Positions 38,909 through 48,435 of a stretch of DNA of 64,000 bases are shown in pieces. Each line of letters starts with the position of its first letter. Positions within the stretch are counted from its first letter, which is position 1. The DNA is from JACKHA01 sp041401985 (GTDB lineage Bacteria > Planctomycetota > Phycisphaerae > Phycisphaerales > UBA1924): assembly GCA_041401985.1 (NCBI GenBank), contig JAWKTE010000018.1:14480-78479 (forward strand). The letters are read 5' to 3'. The translations under genes were made by a program, and so were the position numbers. The notes beneath the pieces were generated by a model, which saw only the letters and a list, made by a program, of their open reading frames with translations, was not told where the DNA came from and ran no database searches.

Positions 38909-41845
38909 ATGGCGCGCAAGGTGGCGAAGAAAACCAGCAAGAAGACGGCCCGCAAATCGGGCGGCGGCTCCGGCGCTGGCAGCGATGCCGGGGGCGTGGC
39001 CGTCGCCGAGCGGAAGTCGGCGGGGCGGGCCGGGGCCAAAGGCGGCGGTCGCGGACGCCGTGGCCCGGGCTCCGGGCTGGGCTACAAGGCCGGGGCCGCG
39101 TCGGGCAAGGACCTGGTCATCGTCGAATCGCCCTCGAAGGCCAAGACCATCAACAAGTACCTGGGGGCGGACAAGTACGTCGTGCTCGCCAGCGTCGGGC
39201 ACATCCGCGACCTGCCCAGCAAGGCCCCCAAGGGCGACAAGAGCCCGGTCCCCGGCGTGGACCTGGGCACCGAGCGGAACCGGCGCTTCACCCCGACCTA
39301 CCAGGTCATGGAAGGCAAGGAGAACGTCCTCAAGGACCTCAAGCGGGCGGCCAAGGACTCGCTGTCCTCCGGCGGCACCGTCTGGTTCGCGACCGACCTT
39401 GATCGCGAGGGCGAGGCCATCGCGTGGCACCTGGCCCAGGAACTGGGCATCACGCCGGCCCAGGCGCGGCGGGTCATGTTCGCCGCGATCACCAAGCAGG
39501 AGATCCAGCGGGCCTTCGGCAACCCGCATCCGATCGACGAGGACAAGGTCAACGCCCAGCAGGCCAGGCGGATCCTGGACCGGATCGTGGGGTACCAGGT
39601 CTCGCCCCTGCTGTGGAAGAAGGTGGCGCGGGGGCTGTCGGCCGGGCGGGTGCAGAGTGTGGCGGTGCGGCTGGTTGTCGAGCGCGAACGCGAGATCCGG
39701 GCCTTCGTGCCCGATGAGGAATGGTCGATCGAGGCCCTGTTCGCGTTGTCTGCCGGCGAGGCGTCCAGACTCGGGCCGGGCTGGGAGGCGTTCCTGGGCG
39801 CTCGCGACGACAAGGGCAACCCGCCGACGCGCAAAAGCCAGACGCAGTGGGTCTCGGAGCACAAGGCGATCCGGGCCGAACTGATCGAGGTCGACGGGCG
39901 GAAGTTCGAGCCGCGGATCGGCGTCGATGCGATCATCGGCCCGGCGGACGACGTGTCGCTCGAGGGCGTGAAGGCCAGGCTCGCGAAGGCCGACGGGGCG
40001 TTCGGCGACGCCGGGGCGTACGACCTGACGCCCGAGGTCGGCTCGGTCGCGGCCCGCTGCGGGCTCGTCGATATCAAGACGACCGCGACGCGCGACGAGA
40101 CCGGTCGCGGCCCGGCCCGGTGGAAGCGCACGATCACCGGTCGGATGGACCCCGCGACGCCGTACCGCGTGCGGTCGATCGAGACCAAACGCTCGACGGT
40201 GCGTCCGCCGCCGCCGTTCATCACCAGCACGTTGCAGCAGGCCGCGTCGAGCCGCCTGGGATTCAACGCCCAGCGTGCGATGCGTGCGGCCCAGCAGTTG
40301 TACGAGGGCGTGGACATTCCCGGCGAGGGGCCGGTCGGCCTGATCACCTACATGCGGACCGACTCGACGCACATCTCGGGCGAGGCGCTCGGGATGGCCC
40401 GCGACTTCATCCTGAAGGAGTACGGCCAGAAGTACCTGCCCGAGAAGCCCAACTTCTTCACCAGTTCCAACAAGGACGCCCAGGAGGCCCACGAGGCGAT
40501 CCGCCCGACGAGCCTGGCGTACCCGCCGAGCCGCGTGCGCAGCGCGCTGACCGGCGACCAGTTCCGCCTGTACCAGATCATCTGGGAGCGGTTTGTGGCG
40601 TGCCAGATGGTGGCGGCGGAGTGGGACGCGACGACGGTTTTGATTGAGGGGGGAAGCGACGCAGCGACGCAGCGACGCAGCGACGGAGCGAAGGGCCAGA
40701 ACGGCTCGCTGGTGTTCAAGGCCACGGGGCGCGTGCTGGCGTTCGACGGGTTCTACAAGGTCGCAGGCGTGCCGACGGGCGGTGACACGCCGACGCTGCC
40801 GGCGATCGAGGAGGGGCGGCCACTGTCGCCCTTCGCGGCCGACGTGGAGCAGCGGTTCACCAGCCCGCCGAGCCGGTACTCGGAGGCCTCGCTCATCAAG
40901 ATGCTCGAGAGCGAGGGCATCGGGCGCCCGTCCACTTACGCCTCGATCATCCAGACCATCCAGGACCGCAAGTACGTCGAGCAGCGCGACACCCGCGCCT
41001 TCCACGCGACCGACCTGGGCGAGGTCGTCACGCTCAAACTCATCGAGGCGTTCCCCGGCATCATGGATGTGGGCTACACCCGCGAGATGGAGTCCCAGCT
41101 CGACAAGGTCGAGGAGGACCACCTCGACTGGATCGAGATGCTCCGGCGCTTCTACGGCCCGTTCAAAGAAAGCCTCGAGGCCGCCGAGGAGAACCTCAAG
41201 CACGCCAAGGCCGAGATCACGCCCGCGCCCGAGCAGTACAAGTGCCCGGAGTGCGGCGGGGGCATGGCGTACCGCTTCGGCAAGAACGGGCGGTTCATGT
41301 CGTGCGCCCGCTTCCCGGACTGCAAGTACGCCTGCCCGGTCGACCGCGAGGGGCGCCCCGTCACCGCGGAGTTCGTCGACGTGGCCTGCCCGGAGTGCGC
41401 CGGCGTGATGACGCGCCGCACCGGTCGCTTCGGCGTGTTCCTGGGCTGCGCGCGATACAACGACAAGGAGTCGCCCTGCTCGGGCATCCTGAACATCGAC
41501 AAGAAGGGGCACGTGACGGCCCCGTCGCAGCCGCCGCTCGAGACCGATCTGGAGTGCGAGAAGTGCGGGCGGCCCCTGAACCTTCGCAGCGGCATCCGCG
41601 GGCCGTGGCTCGGGTGCAGCGGGTTCCCCAAGTGCCGCGGTCGCGGCAAGTGGGCGGAACTGCCCGACGAGAAGAAGAAGGCGCTCGAGTCCGCTCTGGC
41701 CCACCACGAGAAGGCCCACCCGATCCCGATCATCAAGACGTTCACCGACGGCAAGGCGCTGACGGACGCCAAGGGCAAGCCGGCAAGCGATGCGCCGCCG
41801 GTGGAGGGGTTGGTGTTGGAGGGGGATCCGAGGAAGGGTGACTGA
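38909..41845 (+). CDS. topA: DNA topoisomerase I (type IA)
   Basis: A 978-residue enzyme relaxing negative supercoils. A basic N-terminal tail (MARKVAKKTSKKTARKSGGG, to about residue 65) precedes the TOPRIM domain KDLVIVESPSKAKTINKYLG with WFATDLDREGEAIAWHLAQEL. The catalytic tyrosine is in GLITYMRTDSTH. At about residues 580-597 there is an insert (GGSDAATQRRSDGAK) shared with DXR. The C-terminus has several CXXC-type zinc ribbons (KCPECGGGMAYRFG, CPECAGVMTRR, CEKCGRPLNLRSG) and an acidic/Lys tail. The ATG at 38909 is the last one before the conserved start. Confidence 0.96.
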   Translation: MARKVAKKTSKKTARKSGGGSGAGSDAGGVAVAERKSAGRAGAKGGGRGRRGPGSGLGYKAGAASGKDLVIVESPSKAKTINKYLGADKYVVLASVGHIRDLPSKAPKGDKSPVPGVDLGTERNRRFTPTYQVMEGKENVLKDLKRAAKDSLSSGGTVWFATDLDREGEAIAWHLAQELGITPAQARRVMFAAITKQEIQRAFGNPHPIDEDKVNAQQARRILDRIVGYQVSPLLWKKVARGLSAGRVQSVAVRLVVEREREIRAFVPDEEWSIEALFALSAGEASRLGPGWEAFLGARDDKGNPPTRKSQTQWVSEHKAIRAELIEVDGRKFEPRIGVDAIIGPADDVSLEGVKARLAKADGAFGDAGAYDLTPEVGSVAARCGLVDIKTTATRDETGRGPARWKRTITGRMDPATPYRVRSIETKRSTVRPPPPFITSTLQQAASSRLGFNAQRAMRAAQQLYEGVDIPGEGPVGLITYMRTDSTHISGEALGMARDFILKEYGQKYLPEKPNFFTSSNKDAQEAHEAIRPTSLAYPPSRVRSALTGDQFRLYQIIWERFVACQMVAAEWDATTVLIEGGSDAATQRRSDGAKGQNGSLVFKATGRVLAFDGFYKVAGVPTGGDTPTLPAIEEGRPLSPFAADVEQRFTSPPSRYSEASLIKMLESEGIGRPSTYASIIQTIQDRKYVEQRDTRAFHATDLGEVVTLKLIEAFPGIMDVGYTREMESQLDKVEEDHLDWIEMLRRFYGPFKESLEAAEENLKHAKAEITPAPEQYKCPECGGGMAYRFGKNGRFMSCARFPDCKYACPVDREGRPVTAEFVDVACPECAGVMTRRTGRFGVFLGCARYNDKESPCSGILNIDKKGHVTAPSQPPLETDLECEKCGRPLNLRSGIRGPWLGCSGFPKCRGRGKWAELPDEKKKALESALAHHEKAHPIPIIKTFTDGKALTDAKGKPASDAPPVEGLVLEGDPRKGD
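40647..40700. repeat. Tandem-repeat insert inside topA
   Basis: Starts GGGGGGAAGCGACG, then three CGCAGCGA units and CGGAGCGA. It translates to GGSDAATQRRSDGAK, almost the same as the dxr insert. No frame break. Confidence 0.8.
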
Positions 41846-41869
41846 GTGGACGCCCCCACCGGCGCGGAC

Positions 41870-41898
41870 TTGACGACAGGCACCAGATCGGTTATTAT
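41870..41898 (+). promoter_or_regulatory. Strong sigma-70 promoter of higBA
   Basis: TTGACG (41870-41875), 17-base spacer, TATTAT (41893-41898). This is the best-matching promoter in the window. The predicted start site (about 41905) is at or within two bases of the GTG at 41907, so the toxin mRNA would be leaderless or nearly so. A HigA operator would overlap it. Confidence 0.75.
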
Positions 41899-41906
41899 TG
41901 CTTCGA

Positions 41907-42188
41907 GTGATCGCATCCTTCGCCGATCGTGAGACGGAGGCGTTGTTCAACCGGGAGCGGGTGAAGCGGATCGACCCTCGGATCCAGCGGGTCGCGCTGC
42001 GGAAACTGCGGTACCTCGATGCCGCGGCCACGCTCGACGATCTGCGTGTGCCGCCCGGGAACCGGCTGGAGGCTCTCCACGGGGACCGGCAAGGCCAACA
42101 CAGCATCCGCGTGAACGATCAATGGCGAGTTGTGTTCACTTGGCAGGACGGAGACGCCCACGAGGTCGAGATCGTTGACTATCACTGA
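41907..42188 (+). CDS. higB: HigB-type mRNA interferase toxin
   Basis: A 93-residue RelE-fold toxin that cleaves mRNA at the ribosome. The N-terminus VIASFADRETEALFNRERVKRI is the HigB consensus, and GQHSIRVNDQWRVVFTWQDGDAHEVEIVDYH is the conserved end. The GTG at 41907 gives the family length; a TTG at 41898 lies within the -10 element and is excluded. It is followed after 13 bp by higA. The protein looks intact. Confidence 0.93.
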   Translation: MIASFADRETEALFNRERVKRIDPRIQRVALRKLRYLDAAATLDDLRVPPGNRLEALHGDRQGQHSIRVNDQWRVVFTWQDGDAHEVEIVDYH

Positions 42189-42201
42189 ATCGGAACGCAC
42201 G

Positions 42202-42498
42202 ATGCCCAAGCACCCCCCAATCCACCCCGGCGAAGTCCTCCGCGGCGACTTCCTCCAGCCACTCGGCATCTCCGTCTACCGCCTCGCCAAGGAGACAGGC
42301 GTCTCCGCCCAGCAACTCGGGCGCATCGTCAAGGGCACTCGCGGCGTGAGCGGCGACCTGGCCCTCCGCCTGGCCCGCTTCTTCGGCACCTCGGCGCAGG
42401 TGTGGATGGCCCTGCAGGCCCGCTACGACCTCGACCTGGCCCAGGACGAGTCGGGGCGTGAGATCGAGAAGCGCGTCAAGCCCTTCCGCGCGGCGTAG
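42202..42498 (+). CDS. higA: HigA-type antitoxin (XRE/HTH)
   Basis: A 98-residue protein of the HigA/VapI family. N-terminal PIHPGEVLRGDFLQPLGIS, then an HTH (VYRLAKETGVSAQQLGRIVKGTRGVSGDLALRLARFFG) and the typical tail SAQVWMALQARYDLDLAQDE. It binds HigB and represses the operon promoter. Toxin-first order is normal for higBA. The ATG is 13 bp after the toxin stop. Confidence 0.95.
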   Translation: MPKHPPIHPGEVLRGDFLQPLGISVYRLAKETGVSAQQLGRIVKGTRGVSGDLALRLARFFGTSAQVWMALQARYDLDLAQDESGREIEKRVKPFRAA

Positions 42499-42536
42499 GC
42501 GGGGCGAGGTGTCGGCGCGACTCCGGAATCGACCCG

Positions 42537-42935
42537 ATGCTCGACGAGGACGACATCATCACCCACGCCGCCCTCCGCCTCGACGGCTACGCCTGCCTCG
42601 AGCGCACCGGGTTCGACACGGACGCCGCCAGCCGCCGCTGCCGTGCCGCGCGCCGGTGCGACCTGACAACGCTCGACGCGATGATGGTGCTCTTCGGACT
42701 CCAGCGGTGGCTGTTCAAGTGGGGCGGCGAGATGCTGCAGCGGACGCACCCGGACTGGTGGCTGTGCCGCGAGTGCTTCCTCCGCACGGCCCGCGAGCCG
42801 ACGCCGCCGGAGTACGCCGACGCCCGGTTCCTCGGCCCGTGGAACGAGCGGTTCGTGCCGCGCCTGGATGAGGCGATCGGCCTCGTCGCGGCGTCGCATG
42901 CAGCGACGGAGTATCTGTGGCCCCCGGAGCGCTGA
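42537..42935 (+). CDS. Protein of unknown function downstream of higBA
   Basis: A 132-residue soluble protein I do not recognise. It has Cys residues in YACLER, RRCRAARRCD and WWLCRECFLRT (one CXXC), and aromatic-rich middle segments (HPDWWLCRECF; FLGPWNERFVPRLDEAIGLV). Codon bias is like the neighbours, which supports a real gene. It starts 38 bp after higA and ends 29 bp before the fucosidase, with no promoter seen, so it may be read through from higBA. Confidence 0.65.
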   Translation: MLDEDDIITHAALRLDGYACLERTGFDTDAASRRCRAARRCDLTTLDAMMVLFGLQRWLFKWGGEMLQRTHPDWWLCRECFLRTAREPTPPEYADARFLGPWNERFVPRLDEAIGLVAASHAATEYLWPPER

Positions 42936-42952
42936 CCAGCCCCGCGTGCCGG

Positions 42953-42958
42953 TAGACT
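42953..42958 (+). promoter_or_regulatory. -10 element of a predicted leaderless transcript (GH29 gene)
   Basis: TAGACT, six bases (CGTTCC), then ATG at 42965. Confidence 0.6.
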
Positions 42959-42964
42959 CGTTCC

Positions 42965-45097
42965 ATGCGAGCCCGATCCCACATCGCCACGGCTGCCCTG
43001 CTGGCCCTCGGCGTCTTCGTCGCGGCGGCCTCCGCCCAGCCAGCCGCCGACCCCCTTGCCGAAACCCCCGAGCAGCGCGACGCCCGCATGGCCTGGTGGC
43101 GCGACGCCCGGTTCGGCATGTTCATCCACTGGGGGCTGTACGCCATCCCCGCCGGGCGCTGGGGCGACTCAACCAATCACGCCGAGTGGATCCGCACCAC
43201 CGCCCAGATCCCGGTGGAGGAGTACGACGGGCTGCTCGAACGCTTCAACCCCGTGAACTTCGACGCCGCGGCCTGGGCCCGCGCCGCCCACGGGGCCGGC
43301 ATGCGCTACATCGTCATCACCGCCAAGCACCACGACGGGTTCTGCCTGTTCGACTCGGCCCACACCGAGTTCGACGTGATGTCCACGCCGTTCGGACGCG
43401 ACATCATCCGGGAACTGGCCGACGCGGCCCGGGCCGAGGGGCTCCAGATCGGCTTCTACTACTCGATCATGGACTGGCACCACCCGGACTATCTGCCCCG
43501 GCGCGGCTGGGAAGAGGCCGACCGCCCCGCCGGCGACGCCGACTTCGAGCGCTACGAGGACTACCTGCACGCCCAGGTCACGGAACTGCTCACGAACTAC
43601 GGCCCGATCGGCGTGATGTGGTTCGACGGCGAGTGGGAGTCGACATGGAGCGAAGAGCGCGGGCGCGACCTGTACGCCCTGTGCCGTCGCCTGCAGCCGG
43701 ATGTGATCGTGAACAACCGCGTCGGGGCCGGGCGCGAAGGCATGGCGGGCCTCACGCGCGAGGGCGCGTTCGCCGGTGACTTCGGCACGCCGGAGCAGGA
43801 GGTGCCCGCGACCGGCATCCCCGATGTGGACTGGGAATCGTGCATGACCATGAACGACCACTGGGGCTACAACGCCTTCGACACCCGGTGGAAGTCGGCG
43901 ACCACGCTCATCCGCACGCTGGTGGATATCGCGAGCAAGGGGGGGAACTTCCTGTTGAATGTGGGGCCGCGGGCGGATGGGACGTTTCCGCCGGAGGCGG
44001 TGGATCGGTTGGGGGAGATGGGAAGGTGGATGCGCTCGAACGGACCTTCGATCTACTCGACCCAGCCGAGTCCGTTCGATGCACTGCCGTGGGGGCGGTG
44101 CACAGTCGGTGTGGCGGACCGAGCCCCGCGCACGACGACGCTCTTCCTGCATGTATTCGACTGGCCGGCAGACCGTCGGATCGTCGTGCCGGGCGTCGAG
44201 ACAGACTTCCAGATGGCGCGGTACTTGGCCCTTCGCGCTTCGTTCACGCCATCGATCCGAACCCCTGGAGCGGATCGTGAACAGTCGAACATCATCATCA
44301 GCAATCTGACCCGGGATCCTCTCAACGCCCACTGCACCGTGATCGAACTTATCACCGGGCCGACGCTTGAGGTTTTCAAACGCCCGGACATCTCCGCGGT
44401 CGCTCCCGAGTTCACCGACTCCCTCACCATCACGCTCGCCCACGACCGCGACACGCCGGAGTCGCCGCTGGCCCTCCGCTACACCCTCGACGCCACCGAC
44501 CCCTCCCCCACCTCGCCCGCCTACGACGGCCCGCTCGTCCTGCACGAGTCCGCCACCGTCCGCGTCCAGGCGTTTCGCGGCCACACGCCGCTGTCCCCTG
44601 TCGCCGAGCGGCGCTTCGAGCGCGTCGAGCCGATCGCAGCCGTCGAACTTGAGTCGCCGCGCACGGGCGCCCTCCGCCGCGAGCACTACGAGGGCACCTG
44701 GGACCGCCTGCCGCGCTTCGACACGCTCACCCCCGTCCGCACCGACGAGTCCCGCGGCGTCACGCTCGACGGGCGCACGCGCGACGAGTACATCGCCCAA
44801 CGCCTGACCGGATACCTCTACGTCCGGGCCGCGGGCGTGTACCGGTTCGGGCTGGCCTCCGACGACGGCTCGCGCCTGTTCATGCACGACCGCCTCATCG
44901 TCGACAACGACGGCCTGCACGTCACCGAGGAGCGCACCGGCGCCATCGCCCTGGGCGAGGGCTGGCATCCGATCACCATCGAGTACTTCAACCGCGCCGG
45001 CGGCTACAGCCTCACTCTCCGCGGCGAGATCGTCGGGCGCGACATGGTCGAGATCCCCGCCCGCGCCTTCGCGGTCGAATCGCCAAGAGAGCCCTGA
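42965..45097 (+). CDS. Secreted alpha-L-fucosidase (GH29) with chitobiase-like and PA14 domains
   Basis: A 710-residue exported enzyme. Signal peptide MRARSHIATAALLALGVFVA...ASAQ. The GH29 barrel spans about 40-380: WWRDARFGMFIHWGLY, YIVITAKHHDGFCLFDS, the catalytic Asp in GVMWFDGEWEST, and GGNFLLNVGPRADG. After a linker comes a chitobiase C-terminal-like piece (LRYTLDATDPSPTSPAYDGPL), then a PA14 domain (about 560-700; YLYVRAAGVYRFGLASDDGSRLF, WHPITIEYFNRAGGYSLTLRG). It would release fucose from algal or host glycans such as fucoidan. It stands alone, without a sulfatase or transporter beside it. TAGACT lies 6 nt before the ATG. Confidence 0.92.
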   Translation: MRARSHIATAALLALGVFVAAASAQPAADPLAETPEQRDARMAWWRDARFGMFIHWGLYAIPAGRWGDSTNHAEWIRTTAQIPVEEYDGLLERFNPVNFDAAAWARAAHGAGMRYIVITAKHHDGFCLFDSAHTEFDVMSTPFGRDIIRELADAARAEGLQIGFYYSIMDWHHPDYLPRRGWEEADRPAGDADFERYEDYLHAQVTELLTNYGPIGVMWFDGEWESTWSEERGRDLYALCRRLQPDVIVNNRVGAGREGMAGLTREGAFAGDFGTPEQEVPATGIPDVDWESCMTMNDHWGYNAFDTRWKSATTLIRTLVDIASKGGNFLLNVGPRADGTFPPEAVDRLGEMGRWMRSNGPSIYSTQPSPFDALPWGRCTVGVADRAPRTTTLFLHVFDWPADRRIVVPGVETDFQMARYLALRASFTPSIRTPGADREQSNIIISNLTRDPLNAHCTVIELITGPTLEVFKRPDISAVAPEFTDSLTITLAHDRDTPESPLALRYTLDATDPSPTSPAYDGPLVLHESATVRVQAFRGHTPLSPVAERRFERVEPIAAVELESPRTGALRREHYEGTWDRLPRFDTLTPVRTDESRGVTLDGRTRDEYIAQRLTGYLYVRAAGVYRFGLASDDGSRLFMHDRLIVDNDGLHVTEERTGAIALGEGWHPITIEYFNRAGGYSLTLRGEIVGRDMVEIPARAFAVESPREP

Positions 45098-45108
45098 GCG
45101 CCCGCGCA

Positions 45109-45190
45109 GAGCCCGACGCGCGAGCGTCGCGGTCGGTCCTCGCTTGGCTGGTGGGGTGGGGAAAGACCACGACGCTCGCGCGTCGGGCTC
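45109..45190. repeat. Perfect 21-bp inverted repeat after the fucosidase gene
   Basis: Left arm 45109-45129 (starts GAGCCCGACGCG) and right arm 45170-45190 (ends CGCGTCGGGCTC) match perfectly with 40 bases between. A strong hairpin; possible terminator of the fucosidase transcript or a REP-like unit. Confidence 0.85.
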
Positions 45191-45396
45191 CGCTTCGGCA
45201 TTGCGGCCCCGGAACACCCGCGTCGCCTCGGGAGTAGAAGAAGGGTGATCGCCTGTCAGGGCCAACGCCCCGCAGGCGGTCTTGGATCAGACCCGCGGTA
45301 CGCACCGGGCTGCGCCGACCGAACCGCTCCCTGACACCCGTTCAGGGGGCCCCGCGTCGCCGGCCGGGCCAACGCCCGAGAACCAGGAGGCAGCCA

Positions 45397-45756
45397 ATGA
45401 GGATCACAAGCACGAGCAGCAACACCATCGCGAACCGGACCACCCGCACCGCGGCCCTGGCCCTGCTGGCCGCCGGCTCGCTCGCCCTGACCGGGTGCAA
45501 CAACGCGGTCGAGGGCGGCGTCACGGGCGCGGCCCTGGGCTCGCTCGTCGGCATGGGCCTGGGCTCGCTCTCGGGCAACATGGGCGAGGGGGCCGCCGCC
45601 GGCGCCCTGATCGGCGGGCTCGGCGGCGCGGTCCTGGGCGACCAGAACCGTCGCCAGGACGAGTACCGCGGCTACAACCGCGGCGGTGGCTATTACTACG
45701 AGCGGAACGACTACTACGAGCCGCGGTACCGCGGGCGTGAGCCGTATTGCCCGTGA
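45397..45756 (+). CDS. Glycine-zipper lipoprotein
   Basis: A 119-residue lipoprotein. After the signal (lipobox LTGC) comes a glycine zipper, GGVTGAALGSLVGMGLGSLSGNMGEGAAAGALIGGLGGAVLG, with G-x-x-x-G spacing able to span or line a membrane. The tail is Tyr/Arg/Gly-rich (YRGYNRGGGYYYERNDYYEPRYRGRE). Similar proteins occur in the outer membranes of many bacteria; function is unproven. AGGAGG eight bases before the ATG marks the start. Confidence 0.82.
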   Translation: MRITSTSSNTIANRTTRTAALALLAAGSLALTGCNNAVEGGVTGAALGSLVGMGLGSLSGNMGEGAAAGALIGGLGGAVLGDQNRRQDEYRGYNRGGGYYYERNDYYEPRYRGREPYCP

Positions 45757-46250
45757 GGCTCGCGGGGCTCCGTGTGTTCCCACGATCAACCGACGACGCC
45801 CAGACGCCGGACCTGAGGCTCCGCGAAGGTCCGGGTCGACGCACGTTGAGTATCGACGCCCACCGTTGTTCGACCCGGCCCTTCGTCGCCCGATTGAAAG
45901 GTGGGGCCTCCTCAGGACCGGTGACCGTCGCGTCCTCGACCGTGCGGAACCCACCCAGGCCCGCAAGTTCGAGTCCGGGTGCGCCGGTCCCGCGCGCTCT
46001 ATAGTTGCCCGTTCGGGAACGCTTTGGAATGAATCCGAGGTCGTGTTGGTCCGAACGAGTGATGGTGGATCGATTGATGACCATGGATGCTGATCGCTCG
46101 CCCCGGGCCGAGGCCCACTCGAGCCCGCTGGCGGGTGATGTCGTGTCGTGCCCGCTGGGCACGCGCGACGCGTCCCTCGCCCCGCTCCGCACCCCCGCCG
46201 ATGAGCCGCCCCGCTCCCGCGGCGGGCGCGACCCCGCCCGCCCGCGCCGC
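45757..46250. other. 494-bp region upstream of ftsH
   Basis: Holds the family B palindrome at 45803-45838 and a TATAGT -10-like hexamer at 46000-46005 (no good -35). The reading frame of ftsH stays open back to about 46005, but the sequence there is low-complexity and has no ribosome site, so it is treated as leader. In-frame ATGs at 46077 and 46083 are possible starts. Confidence 0.55.
45803..45838 (-). repeat. Dispersed palindromic repeat, family B, copy 2
   Basis: Perfect reverse complement of 2178-2213 (36 bases). Confidence 0.75.
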
Positions 46251-48275
<2,025 letters not shown>

Positions 48276-48307
48276 TGCGTTCCCGTTCCATGACTCGCGC
48301 CCAAAGC

Positions 48308-48417
48308 GTGGCATGCTTGCTGCTCGGAGCAGGCATGCGACCAATCCTCCGCCGAGTTTTCCCATCGTCGGTCAGAACATGCTTGTGCCGAGCCACAAGC
48401 ATGCCACCCTGCCGGCG
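48308..48417. repeat. Nested hairpins between ftsH and murA
   Basis: Two copies of a GCATGCTTG-type hairpin. The second (CATGCTTGTG, 6-base loop, CACAAGCATG) has a perfect 10-bp stem. The outer edges GTGGCATGCTTG and CAAGCATGCCAC also pair across the whole stretch. It lies between converging genes and may end both transcripts. Confidence 0.75.
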
Positions 48418-48435
48418 CCGCCCCGGCGCCAGGCC

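Noticed and set aside
41898..41906. TTG as start of HigB
   Set aside because: It overlaps the last base of the -10 element, upstream of any possible transcription start.
38594..42106. A minus-strand open frame of over 1100 codons opposite topA
   Set aside because: It is an antisense shadow caused by high GC at third positions; topA on the plus strand has full family motifs and no homologous signal is seen in reverse.
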